NCBI GenBank assembly: GCA_003648395.1
Contig: QMPB01000201.1
Coordinates: 1 to 7,544 of the forward strand
Reading direction: 5' to 3'
DNA: 7,544 bases
From: Bacteroidota bacterium
Lineage (GTDB): Bacteria; Bacteroidota; Bacteroidia; Bacteroidales; UBA1556
Shown here: piece by piece, positions 1 to 6,569 of the stretch
Numbering within the stretch: the first letter of the stretch is position 1
Layout of the letters: each line of letters begins with the position of its first letter
The notes under the pieces: generated by a model
What the model was told of the DNA's origin: nothing
The model's database searches: none
The model's input: the letters and a program-made list of their open reading frames with translations, nothing else
Position numbers and translations under genes: made by a program

Positions 1-135
1 ACCAACTTTAAAGCGCCTTACATTATGAGTTTTTTGCAAACTTCCTCTAATGCTCTTCACTGCATCAAAAGATGTCCAACCAAGCTCTTTATCAATTAAG
101 AGTACTTCACCTTTTACAAAATCGAAATTACTCAT
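1..135 (-). CDS. truB: tRNA pseudouridine(55) synthase TruB, N-terminal fragment cut by the window edge
   Basis: TruB converts U55 in the T-psi-C arm of tRNAs to pseudouridine in the cytoplasm. Only the first 45 codons are visible, starting at the ATG whose complement is at 133-135. They include the family's opening strand and helix, LLIDKELGWTSFDAVKSIR (residues 12-30), which matches the usual pattern (L)L(I/L)(D/N)KPxGxTSFD. The fragment ends in KVG, where TruB proteins normally continue with HAGTLDPLATG, the loop holding the catalytic aspartate. That loop therefore lies just outside the window and cannot be checked. The start lies only 4 nt after the uppP stop, so truB is very likely the last visible gene of the ftsX-DUF3098-uppP-truB operon and is translationally close-coupled. 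There is no clear Shine-Dalgarno sequence. Identification rests on a short but characteristic stretch. Confidence 0.88.
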   Translation of the reverse strand, partial: MSNFDFVKGEVLLIDKELGWTSFDAVKSIRGSLQKTHNVRRFKVG

Positions 136-139
136 TATA

Positions 140-934
140 TTATACAAATAAAGTATAGGAAATTGCAATCCCACCAACAATGAAACAGTATATTGCAAAA
201 TAGGATAACTTACTGTTTTTCACAATCTTTATCATCCAAGTACAAGCAATTAGTCCCGTAACAAAAGCAGTAATAAAACCAATGCTCAAAGGCATTAATT
301 GTGAACTATCTGTGGTTATTTCACCACTTAATATATCTTTTGCAACTTTTCCTAGAATAAGAGGTACTACCATTAAAAAGGAGAATCTTGCTGCCTTTTC
401 CTTATCTATTCCTAATAATACAGCAGTAGAAATAGTTGCTCCGGATCTAGAAATACCTGGCAATATTGCAATCATTTGAGAAATACCAATAATTATAGAA
501 TGACCATAGCCAACATTCTTAGCTGTAATTTTAGATCTATCGGCCAAAAACAGCAATGCGCCAGTTAAAAGCAACATAAACCCTACTAATTGTAGCTTTC
601 CATCGAAGAACGTCTCCAATTCATCGCTGAACACAACTCCAACAATTGCTGCTGGTATCATGGAAATAACGATTTTAAGACTAAATTTCATTTCATCATT
701 CCATTTAAACTGAAATAAACCCTTGATGATTTCTAATATGTCATTTCTGAAAATTACTATTGTACTTAAAGCAGTAGCACCATGCAGTATTACTGTCATC
801 AACATACTTTCTTTAGGAGCCATATTGTCTCCAAATATAGCTTTAACAATCTCAAGGTGGCCACTACTACTCACAGGTAAAAACTCTGTTAAACCTTGAA
901 TAAGGCCAAGTATAAAAGCTTCTAATCCGTTCAT
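140..934 (-). CDS. uppP: Undecaprenyl-diphosphate phosphatase UppP (BacA family)
   Basis: This integral membrane enzyme dephosphorylates undecaprenyl diphosphate to undecaprenyl phosphate, recycling the lipid carrier for peptidoglycan and other wall polymers. Overexpression of family members gives bacitracin resistance. The 264 residues match the usual 260-280. Both family signatures are intact. The first is QGLTEFLPVSSSGHL at 13-27, containing Q13 and E17 of the (E/Q)xxxE motif, S23 and H26. The second is PGISRSG at 159-165, with R163 matching the essential arginine. Compared with E. coli numbering the N-terminal residues are offset by four. Hydrophobic stretches throughout fit about seven or eight membrane helices. 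The ATG directly abuts the TAA of the DUF3098 gene (TAAATG), in the same frame, and an AGGA-like sequence lies about 9 nt upstream, so coupled translation from the upstream gene is likely. Confidence 0.97.
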   Translation of the reverse strand: MNGLEAFILGLIQGLTEFLPVSSSGHLEIVKAIFGDNMAPKESMLMTVILHGATALSTIVIFRNDILEIIKGLFQFKWNDEMKFSLKIVISMIPAAIVGVVFSDELETFFDGKLQLVGFMLLLTGALLFLADRSKITAKNVGYGHSIIIGISQMIAILPGISRSGATISTAVLLGIDKEKAARFSFLMVVPLILGKVAKDILSGEITTDSSQLMPLSIGFITAFVTGLIACTWMIKIVKNSKLSYFAIYCFIVGGIAISYTLFV

Positions 935-1183
935 TTATTTATCCTTTGGCTTTAGCATAATTGCATATACTTCGAGTACGAAACCTGCAAACATAAACAA
1001 TGGTGATATTACCAATCTTTGGGTATTAAAAATCTCTGGACTGAAAACGTTTGGATCTTTAGAACCGCCGCCGCTTAAAAGGAAAAACCCTATGATAATT
1101 AAAACTATTCCAGCAATCATTACTGTATAATTTTTCTTGCCAAATACGAAATCTACTGATTCTGTTGTATTGTCTTTAGACAT
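935..1183 (-). CDS. DUF3098 family small membrane protein
   Basis: This 82-residue protein has no known biochemical function. It has a hydrophilic N-terminus (about 1-17), the segment FVFGKKNYTVMIAG leading into a first membrane helix (about 20-37), and a short Gly/Ser/Pro-containing loop with SKDPNVFSPEIFN (about 38-55). A second membrane helix (about 56-76) and a charged tail KPKDK follow. The FxFGKxNY start and the D-x-NVFSPEIF loop are what I recognise as the DUF3098 family, found in Bacteroidota between ftsX and uppP. The gene starts 13 nt after the ftsX stop and its TAA abuts the uppP ATG, so all three are almost certainly cotranscribed. Context suggests an accessory role in envelope growth or division, but that is inference only. 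Both helices probably place the protein in the inner membrane as a hairpin. Confidence 0.88.
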   Translation of the reverse strand: MSKDNTTESVDFVFGKKNYTVMIAGIVLIIIGFFLLSGGGSKDPNVFSPEIFNTQRLVISPLFMFAGFVLEVYAIMLKPKDK

Positions 1184-1196
1184 TGTAAAATAATTT

Positions 1197-2081
1197 TTAT
1201 GATAAATATAAATTGTCGATTTTCATTCTTAAATATCTACGTACAGATAAACTACTCGACCACCATGAGATAATAATTCCTGTGGTAATTACACCACCAA
1301 AAAGCATTAAGTAAAGGTCGATATTTCGAATGTTAATTAAGTCTGGATAAAATTCATGAAATCTGTAGAGAATAGCTATTAGCAATCCAATACTAAGTAA
1401 AGCACTAATGATTCCTTGTGCTATTCCGCGCCAAATAAAGGGCTTGCGAATAAATCCTTGAGTAGCTCCAATAAGCCGCATACTTCTGATAATAAATCTG
1501 TTAGAATAAACAGATAAACGAATAGTATTATTAATAAGGACTATAGAAATTAGAAGTAATAATCCACTTACTATCATAAAAAATAGACTTATTCTCGCAA
1601 TATTTTTATTAATTGCTTGTACATAATCTTCGTGATATCTTACTTCTTCAACTATCCTTCTTTTTTCTATTTTATTAGCTAGTTTCTTTAGCTCAGTTAC
1701 ATTAGCGTAATTCTCATTAAGATGAATTTCGATGCTAGCATGAAGAGGATTTTCACCATCAAGAAATTGAATAAAATCTTCACCTATTTCCTCTTGATAT
1801 ATTTTTTTAGCTTCCTTTGCCGAAATATATTTTGTGTATTTCACATTATTGGTAGCGTCCATTTCTTTTTTCAATCTGAAAATTTCAGCCTCTTTGGCAT
1901 TCTTTTTCATATACACATTCATCTGAATATTTTCTCGAACATGCTTACCTATCATTTTGGAATGTAGAACAATAAGCCCAAAAAAACCTAGAATAAAAAG
2001 CACAAGAGTAATACTAATTACAGAAGTGAAGTAGGAAGCCCGAAGTCTTCTTTTATTAAACTTATCCTCTTTTTGTGCCAT
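1197..2081 (-). CDS. ftsX: Cell division protein FtsX (permease-like subunit)
   Basis: FtsX is the membrane partner of the ATPase FtsE. In other bacteria the complex acts at the division site to activate peptidoglycan hydrolases rather than to transport a substrate. The 294-residue length is normal for the family. The sequence shows a basic cytoplasmic N-terminus (KFNKRRLRASYF), a first helix at about 19-40 and a large extracytoplasmic domain at about 45-160. Three further helices follow at about 164-186, 217-238 and 256-276. The cytoplasmic loop NRFIIRSMRLIGATQGFIRKPFIWRG (about 194-219) is the most recognisable FtsX/MacB-type permease motif, with the 'MRLIGA' core. No ftsE is adjacent; in Bacteroidota it is usually elsewhere. 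The gene leads an operon with DUF3098, uppP and truB. The ATG at 2079-2081 is the first Met of the frame and precedes a typical N-terminus, without a strong Shine-Dalgarno sequence. Confidence 0.93.
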   Translation of the reverse strand: MAQKEDKFNKRRLRASYFTSVISITLVLFILGFFGLIVLHSKMIGKHVRENIQMNVYMKKNAKEAEIFRLKKEMDATNNVKYTKYISAKEAKKIYQEEIGEDFIQFLDGENPLHASIEIHLNENYANVTELKKLANKIEKRRIVEEVRYHEDYVQAINKNIARISLFFMIVSGLLLLISIVLINNTIRLSVYSNRFIIRSMRLIGATQGFIRKPFIWRGIAQGIISALLSIGLLIAILYRFHEFYPDLINIRNIDLYLMLFGGVITTGIIISWWSSSLSVRRYLRMKIDNLYLS

Positions 2082-2348
2082 AATGATTTCTTGAAGCTTT
2101 AGTGTTTTTTAATAATTTGCTAAAGTAGTAAAAAATGTATTTTAATTGGTGCTAAATAATGTTAAGTAAATATGCATGGTTTTAGGTAATTTTATATTTT
2201 CAACAGCTGGTCAAACTTTTATCTCTCCTTAGCTGCAGCCCGATTGTATCGCTTAGAATTTGCTGATTGGATTAATAGTTTGATATTATTATTAGTTTTG
2301 TATACTACACAATAAAATCGTGCTATAGCAGAGGTTTTCTTGTAAAGA
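2082..2348. other. Non-coding spacer upstream of ftsX with a possible degenerate repeat
   Basis: I see no convincing gene here. The minus-strand promoter of the ftsX operon should lie in this spacer, but I could not find a convincing TTG / TAnnTTTG pair. The best -7-like match is TACTTTAG (complement of 2120-2127), with no -33 element at the right distance. Bases 2231-2253 contain GCTGCAGC (2232-2239) followed by CCGATTGTATCGC. This phrase is more GC-rich than its surroundings and resembles intergenic repeat phrases I recall from Bacteroidota genomes. That resemblance is from memory and unverified. Confidence 0.45.
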
Positions 2349-3008
2349 TTAGCTAATATTAGCATCCCAGTCCTTATAGAAATTCTTTAAGAATTCTTCC
2401 ATAAAAGCATGTCTTCTTTCTCCTTCTATTTTTCCTGCTTCAGTATTTAATCTGTCTTTAAGCCCAAGAAGTTTTTCATAGAAATGATTAATAGTGGGAG
2501 CAGTGCTAGTTTTGTAAGCAGCAAATGATGTATGACAAACCGGTTTAATAATAGGGTTGTATATAGGTCTGTTTTTGGACCCTCCATAAGCAAAAGCTCT
2601 AGCTACGCCAATTGCGCCAATAGCATCAAGCCTATCAGCATCCTGCACTATTTCACCTTCTTTGGTGCTCATTATTGTTGGTACTTTCAAGCCTTTGAAA
2701 CTAATTTCTTCAACTATTTGAACTATTTTATCGATGCTTTGAGAATCTATTTCAAACTTTTCAAGATATTCTCGAGCTTTTATTGCTCCAATTTTATCGT
2801 CACCACCATGAAATTTATGATCGGCAATATCGTGAAGTAAAGCGCCCATTTCTACAACAAACATATTCATTTTCCCTTCTTTATTGGCAATGGCTTTTGA
2901 TAATTTCCATACTCTTTGTATATGAAACCAATCGTGACCTGTAGTTTCGCCACTAAGTTGCTCTTTAAAATATTCTACTGTGGAGTTTATTATTTCTTGA
3001 TTGGTCAT
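2349..3008 (-). CDS. HD-domain metal-dependent phosphohydrolase (YedJ/YpgQ-like)
   Basis: This 219-residue soluble protein belongs to the HD superfamily of metal-dependent phosphohydrolases. The metal ligands of the fold are all visible. They are H25 in TGHDWFHIQRV, the HD pair H59-D60 in ALLHDIAD, and D123 or D125 in VQDADRLDAIGAIG. The arrangement (GHDxxHxxRV near residue 25, LLHDI near 58, xxDADRLDAxGAxGxxR near 122) is that of the YedJ/YpgQ group. A Bacillus YpgQ protein of this group has been reported to hydrolyse (d)NTPs to pyrophosphate and (d)NMP. Extending that activity to this protein is inference. It could instead act on another phosphorylated metabolite. The gene stands alone on the minus strand, 128 nt downstream of lepA and 267 nt upstream of ftsX. 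The first Met (MTNQEIINS) starts at a position normal for the family. Confidence 0.85.
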   Translation of the reverse strand: MTNQEIINSTVEYFKEQLSGETTGHDWFHIQRVWKLSKAIANKEGKMNMFVVEMGALLHDIADHKFHGGDDKIGAIKAREYLEKFEIDSQSIDKIVQIVEEISFKGLKVPTIMSTKEGEIVQDADRLDAIGAIGVARAFAYGGSKNRPIYNPIIKPVCHTSFAAYKTSTAPTINHFYEKLLGLKDRLNTEAGKIEGERRHAFMEEFLKNFYKDWDANIS

Positions 3009-3106
3009 TTTCGTGGGGTATTAATTGTTTGCTGTACTCTTTGTTTACGCATAGCTTCTTACAATTTCTTACAGCACTTTCCTTATTAAAATTTTAATTT
3101 GTGCAA

Positions 3107-3133
3107 ATCTGTTTTATCTGTACTATCCGTGTT
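3107..3133. repeat. Three-copy 9-bp tandem repeat immediately downstream of lepA
   Basis: Three contiguous 9-bp units read ATCTGTTTT (3107-3115), ATCTGTACT (3116-3124) and ATCCGTGTT (3125-3133) on the plus strand. Each shares the core ATCYGT. The array ends 3 bp before the lepA stop codon complement (3137-3139), so it lies in the 3' untranslated part of the lepA transcript. There it would read as repeated ACAGAT/ACGGAT. Short-period repeats of this ATCTGT/ATCCGT type are, as I recall, common between genes in Bacteroidota and other environmental genomes. Their role is not known to me. Confidence 0.6.
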
Positions 3134-3136
3134 CTT

Positions 3137-4930
3137 TTAGTCCATTTTCAATACAGCAAGAAAAGCAGTCTGTGGTACTTCCACATTTCCTACCTGGCGC
3201 ATACGTTTTTTACCTTTCTTTTGTTTTTCGAGTAGTTTACGTTTACGGGTAATGTCACCGCCATAACACTTAGCAGTAACATCTTTACGAACAGCTTTAA
3301 CAGTTTCTCGGGCGATGACTTTTGCACCAATTGCTGCCTGAATAGCTATATCAAACTGTTGACGAGGTATTAAGTCTTTAAGTTTAACGCATATTTTACG
3401 TCCAAAATTATAGGCATTACTGTGATGAAGTAAAGCACTTAGAGCATCTACATATTCTCCATTTAATAATATGTCAAGGCGAACAAGTTTTGCTGGCTGG
3501 AATCCATTCAAATGATAATCGAAAGAAGCATAACCTTTGGAGATACTTTTAAGTTTGTCGTAGAAATCGAAAACAATTTCACCCAAAGGCATATCAAAAG
3601 AAAGTTCAACTCTATTGCTTGTAAGGAAAACGGTATTTTTAAGAACACCACGTTTATCAAGGCATAGTTTCATCACAGGACCCATATAGTCGGCTTGAAG
3701 TATAACTTGAGCTAGTATCATTGGTTCTTCAATATGTTCAATTCTTGAAATATCTGGTAATCCTGAAGGATTATAAACATCAAGAATCTCATTTTTACGA
3801 GTATGAACTTTATAGGATACATTAGGCATTGTGGTAATTACATTCATGTCGAATTCTCTATCCAAACGCTCTTGAATAATCTCCATATGAAGTAAGCCAA
3901 GAAACCCACAACGGAAACCAAAACCTAAAGCAGCGGAAGATTCTGGCTCATAAGTTAGAGAAGCATCATTAAGTTGCAGTTTCTCCATTGCCATTCTAAG
4001 GTCTTCATAATCTTCTGCATCAACAGGATAGATTCCTGCAAAAACCATAGGTTTCACATCTTCAAATCCACCAATAGATTTTTCGCATGGAGCATTAGTG
4101 TGAGTTATTGTATCACCAACCTTAACCTCTTTAGAAGCTTTAATTCCAGAAATGATATAACCAACATCACCAGCAGCAAGAGTTTTTCTTGATTCTCTTT
4201 CAAGACGAAGAACTCCAACTTCATCAGCTTTATATTCTTTACCAGTATTATAAAATTTTACAAGATCTCCTTTTTTAATAGTACCATTAATAATTTTAAA
4301 ATAAGCAATAATTCCTCTAAAAGAATTGAAGACAGAGTCAAAAATTAGAGCTTGAAGTGGCGCTTCGGGGTCTCCCTTTGGTGCAGGGACAATATCAATA
4401 ATTGCATCAATAATTTTGTCAACGCCATAACCAGTTTTACCACTTGCTTCAATAATGTCTTCTAATTCGCAGCCAATAAGGTCAATTATCTGATCAGCTA
4501 CTTCTAATGGCATTGCATTTGGCAAATCCATTTTATTCATGATTGGTATTATTTCTAAATCATTCTCAATAGCTAAGTATAAATTTGAAATAGTCTGAGC
4601 CTGAATACCCTGAGTAGCATCTACAATAAGCAAAGCTCCTTCGCAAGCAGCTATTGAACGAGATACTTCATAAGAAAAATCAACATGACCGGGAGTGTCA
4701 ATTAGATTTAGAACATAGTTTTCATTATCTTTTTCATAATCCATTTGAATAGCATGACTCTTAATAGTAATACCTCTTTCTCTCTCCAATTCCATATCAT
4801 CGAGTACTTGAGCTTGGGCATCTCGTTCTGAAACTGTTTCGGTATATTCTAAAAGTCTATCGGCTAAAGTGCTTTTACCGTGGTCAATATGTGCTATTAT
4901 GCAAAAATTACGAATATTCTTCATGGGCAT
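3137..4930 (-). CDS. lepA: Elongation factor 4 (LepA), ribosomal back-translocase GTPase
   Basis: LepA/EF4 is a translational GTPase that binds ribosomes. It has been linked to back-translocation, rescue under ionic stress and 30S assembly. The protein is full length (597 codons, family about 595-600). Every G motif is present: G1 AHIDHGKS at 13-20, G2 RGITIK at 52-57, G3 DTPGH at 78-82, G4 NKMD at 132-135 and G5 ASGKTG at 162-167. The beta-barrel domain and EF-G-like domains follow, including [19 protein letters not shown]. The LepA-specific C-terminal tail [19 protein letters not shown]...FLAVLKMD is also present and excludes EF-G, TypA or PrfC. Two in-frame starts compete: Met1 (complement of 4928-4930) and Met3 (4922-4924). 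Starting at [18 protein letters not shown] fits the common family N-terminus better, giving 595 residues. Neither start has a Shine-Dalgarno sequence. The gene is divergent from phoH across a 625-bp spacer. Confidence 0.98.
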   Translation of the reverse strand: MPMKNIRNFCIIAHIDHGKSTLADRLLEYTETVSERDAQAQVLDDMELERERGITIKSHAIQMDYEKDNENYVLNLIDTPGHVDFSYEVSRSIAACEGALLIVDATQGIQAQTISNLYLAIENDLEIIPIMNKMDLPNAMPLEVADQIIDLIGCELEDIIEASGKTGYGVDKIIDAIIDIVPAPKGDPEAPLQALIFDSVFNSFRGIIAYFKIINGTIKKGDLVKFYNTGKEYKADEVGVLRLERESRKTLAAGDVGYIISGIKASKEVKVGDTITHTNAPCEKSIGGFEDVKPMVFAGIYPVDAEDYEDLRMAMEKLQLNDASLTYEPESSAALGFGFRCGFLGLLHMEIIQERLDREFDMNVITTMPNVSYKVHTRKNEILDVYNPSGLPDISRIEHIEEPMILAQVILQADYMGPVMKLCLDKRGVLKNTVFLTSNRVELSFDMPLGEIVFDFYDKLKSISKGYASFDYHLNGFQPAKLVRLDILLNGEYVDALSALLHHSNAYNFGRKICVKLKDLIPRQQFDIAIQAAIGAKVIARETVKAVRKDVTAKCYGGDITRKRKLLEKQKKGKKRMRQVGNVEVPQTAFLAVLKMD

Positions 4931-5036
4931 TAATAAAGATAAATTAATTAAAGCGAAAATACTACTTTCTTAGGGTAGAATTACGAAATTTATTTTGGAT
5001 AATAAAAAGTAAGTTTATGATACTTAATTAGTCTTT

Positions 5037-5172
5037 GAAAGAAAATACCAAATATTGCCCTGATGAGTTGTAGAAGGCTTCATCTTTGGTGCTTTCTTCC
5101 CTGCATGCTGGCAGATGGTCAAAGACACAAAAACAGATAGTTTTTGGGCGGGTATTAGTTAAATAATACCCG
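5037..5172. repeat. Cluster of consecutive stem-loop-forming inverted repeats
   Basis: Three inverted repeats follow one another within 136 bp. The first pairs 5037-5052 (GAAAGAAAATACCAAA) with 5085-5100 (TTTGGTGCTTTCTTCC) at 13 of 16 positions plus one G-U. It has an inner GATGA/TCATC stem at 5062-5066 and 5080-5084. The second is perfect: CAAAAAC (5128-5134), loop AGATA, GTTTTTG (5140-5146). The third is perfect: CGGGTATTA (5149-5157), six-base loop, TAATACCCG (5164-5172). No run of T follows any of them on either strand in the way a rho-independent terminator would show. They could be a structured RNA, an operator region or the remains of a small mobile element; the sequence alone does not decide. 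Confidence 0.5.
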
Positions 5173-5301
5173 AATCAAGTAATATCTAAAATTTATATTT
5201 TTAGTGTAAATTAGTCTCGATAATACAATATATTAATATCTAATTATTATAATATTGGGACGACATAGAAATTTGTAATATTAAACGCATCTTTTGCACC
5301 T

Positions 5302-5322
5302 ACCTGCCTGCTGCAGGCAGGT
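5302..5322. repeat. Perfect GC-rich 21-bp palindrome (REP-like)
   Basis: The arms ACCTGCCTGC (5302-5311) and GCAGGCAGGT (5313-5322) are perfectly complementary around a single T at 5312. The element stands out as GC-rich in a strongly AT-rich spacer. It has the look of a short extragenic palindrome such as REP elements, which often occur in many copies per genome. On the plus strand it is followed by TTCTTCTTT, so it could also end a plus-strand transcript, but no plus-strand gene lies upstream. A similar, imperfect phrase (CCTGCATGCTGGCAG) occurs at 5100-5114. Confidence 0.65.
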
Positions 5323-5499
5323 TCTTCTTTATAATTTATTTCTACGGCTATGCAAAGAAATTATGCATTGACTAGGCACAAAATAGGATATTTACTAAAT
5401 ACAATTTTCTATCACGGCTCAGTATAGAAGTATATTGCTGATAGATTCTAATAGTAGAGTTTTCAACTTTAGTATGTTAAGACAAAGAATTAAGAATAT

Positions 5500-5530
5500 A
5501 TTGATTTCAGATTTTTACTTCCTATATTTA
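5500..5530 (+). promoter_or_regulatory. Candidate Bacteroidetes-type promoter of the phoH-like gene
   Basis: ATTG at 5500-5503 and TATATTTA at 5523-5530 are separated by 19 bp. This fits the Bacteroidetes primary sigma factor pattern TTG, about 19 bp, TAnnTTTG, with the last base of the -7 box differing (A instead of G). Transcription would then start near 5537, leaving an untranslated leader of about 20 nt before the ATG at 5556. In AT-rich DNA such matches arise by chance, so this is tentative. Confidence 0.4.
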
Positions 5531-5555
5531 CAGCACTAATCAAAGTTCGTAAATT

Positions 5556-6569
5556 ATGGCAAAAAAGAAAAAGAAAATTTTTGTACTTGATACCTCTGTA
5601 ATCCTTTACAATCACAATTCCATTAATAGTTTCGAAGATAATAATATAGCAATTCCCATTAGTGTATTGGAAGAATTGGATAATTTCAAAAAGGGTAATG
5701 AAACCAAGAATTTTGAGGCTAGGGAATTCATACGAATACTTGATAAGCTCTCGGAGAATGGGGTTCTACAAGATTGGGTACAACTTGAAGGAAAGAATAA
5801 GGGGAAGCTTATGGTTGTGATGAACGAAGATACCAAAGGCATGTTTGATGCTGTAAAAGTTTTTGGAAGTGAGAAAAAAGACCATAGGATATTAAATGCT
5901 GCTCTAAAAATGCAGGAAACATATCTCAATTACAAGGTTACTATGGTTAGTAAAGATGTAAATTTGCGTTTAAAGGCAAAAGCTCTAAATCTAAATGCAG
6001 AAGACTTTCAAACTGGTAAAATTCAGAATATTGATGAGCTTTATACTGGCAAAAAACTAATCGAAAATCTACCTTCTGAAGTAATTGTAAAGCTTTATGA
6101 AGATGGTTTCATAGAACCAAAGGATATAAATTTAGAAAATCTAATTCCAAATCAATATTTTATTCTCAAAAACGGAAGATCATCAGCATTAGCTTATTAT
6201 AATCCTATTACTAAACTCATTGAAAGAATAGAAAAGAAGAACGCTCAACGAATACGACCACGAAATGCTGAGCAGGTATTTGCCATGCATGCAATAGCTA
6301 ATCCTGATATTAAATTGGTCAGCTTGCAAGGTGTAGCAGGAACAGGTAAAACGCTTTTAGCCTTAGCTTGTGCACTGGAACAAAAAAAAGCATATAAGCA
6401 AATATTCCTCTCTCGGCCAGTAGTGCCATTAAGTAATAAAGATATTGGCTATTTACCAGGAGATATAAAGTCAAAGTTAAATCCTTATATGGAGCCATTA
6501 TTTGATAATCTTAAATTCATAAGAAACCAATATAATGAGAACGATAAAGAATATAAGAGTTTTGATTAA
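5556..6569 (+). CDS. N-terminal part of split PIN-PhoH protein (PIN domain plus Walker A)
   Basis: This 337-codon frame encodes a basic start (MAKKKKK), a complete PIN-like nuclease domain (about 7-150), a linker and small beta-rich region (about 155-230), and the first part of the PhoH ATPase. That part includes NAEQVFAMHAI (237-247), Walker A GVAGTGKT (259-266) and FLSRPVVPLSNKDIGYLPGD (284-303). It ends NENDKEYKSFD at a TAA where family members continue. If translated alone it could keep a folded PIN domain but would lack Walker B and the rest of the ATPase core. The ATG at 5556 is preferred because a PIN beta-strand (IFVLDTS) begins at residue 8. It lies about 20 nt behind the candidate transcription start and lacks a Shine-Dalgarno sequence. 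Confidence 0.7.
   Translation: MAKKKKKIFVLDTSVILYNHNSINSFEDNNIAIPISVLEELDNFKKGNETKNFEAREFIRILDKLSENGVLQDWVQLEGKNKGKLMVVMNEDTKGMFDAVKVFGSEKKDHRILNAALKMQETYLNYKVTMVSKDVNLRLKAKALNLNAEDFQTGKIQNIDELYTGKKLIENLPSEVIVKLYEDGFIEPKDINLENLIPNQYFILKNGRSSALAYYNPITKLIERIEKKNAQRIRPRNAEQVFAMHAIANPDIKLVSLQGVAGTGKTLLALACALEQKKAYKQIFLSRPVVPLSNKDIGYLPGDIKSKLNPYMEPLFDNLKFIRNQYNENDKEYKSFD

Larger units (their letters stand above)
4931..5555. other. 625-bp non-coding divergent spacer between lepA and phoH, rich in inverted repeats
   Basis: No plausible gene, tRNA or rRNA is visible here. The spacer must hold the lepA promoter (minus strand, not convincingly located) and the phoH promoter (candidate near its right end). 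The left third (5037-5172) carries several successive inverted repeats. The middle is very AT-rich, with an imperfect inverted repeat at about 5226-5257 (arms CAATAT and ATATTG). A GC-rich perfect palindrome sits at 5302-5322. From about 5340 to 5490 I see only short, weak repeats, such as CTATCA (5410-5415) with a TGATAG about 20 bases further on, and two copies of TATGCA. Confidence 0.6.

Noticed and set aside
282..479. Plus-strand open frame opposite uppP
   Set aside because: It is antisense to a secure gene, has no recognisable domain and reflects the codon pattern of uppP.
1722..1967. Plus-strand open frame opposite ftsX
   Set aside because: Its composition is biased to Phe, Ile and His, as expected from the complement of Lys/Asn/Glu-rich coding sequence, and it has no family match that I recognise.
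2532..2840. Plus-strand open frame opposite the HD-domain gene
   Set aside because: It is antisense to a gene with intact catalytic motifs, is rich in Phe, Tyr and Asn, and has no domain.
3974..4192. Plus-strand open frame opposite lepA
   Set aside because: It is a shadow of a highly conserved gene.
5058..5085. Hammerhead ribozyme core, from the CTGATGAG string
   Set aside because: The required CGAAA box and cleavage-site stem are missing downstream.
5026..5217. 9-bp direct repeat AATTAGTCT (5026-5034 and 5209-5217) flanking the hairpin cluster, as a target-site duplication
   Set aside because: The 174 bp between the copies have no terminal inverted repeats matching each other at the two ends, and a 9-bp repeat is not rare in AT-rich DNA of this length.
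5302..5330. Palindrome plus T-rich run as a rho-independent terminator of a known gene
   Set aside because: No plus-strand gene ends upstream of it; lepA is transcribed away from it on the other strand.
5612..5929. Minus-strand open frame opposite the PIN domain of phoH
   Set aside because: It is Ser/Leu/Phe-rich antisense without domains. The plus strand encodes a recognisable PIN domain.
6567..6569. Reassignment of TAA to an amino acid as the explanation for the phoH interruption
   Set aside because: uppP, the DUF3098 gene, ftsX, the HD-domain gene and lepA all end at TAA exactly where their families end, so TAA is a normal stop in this genome.
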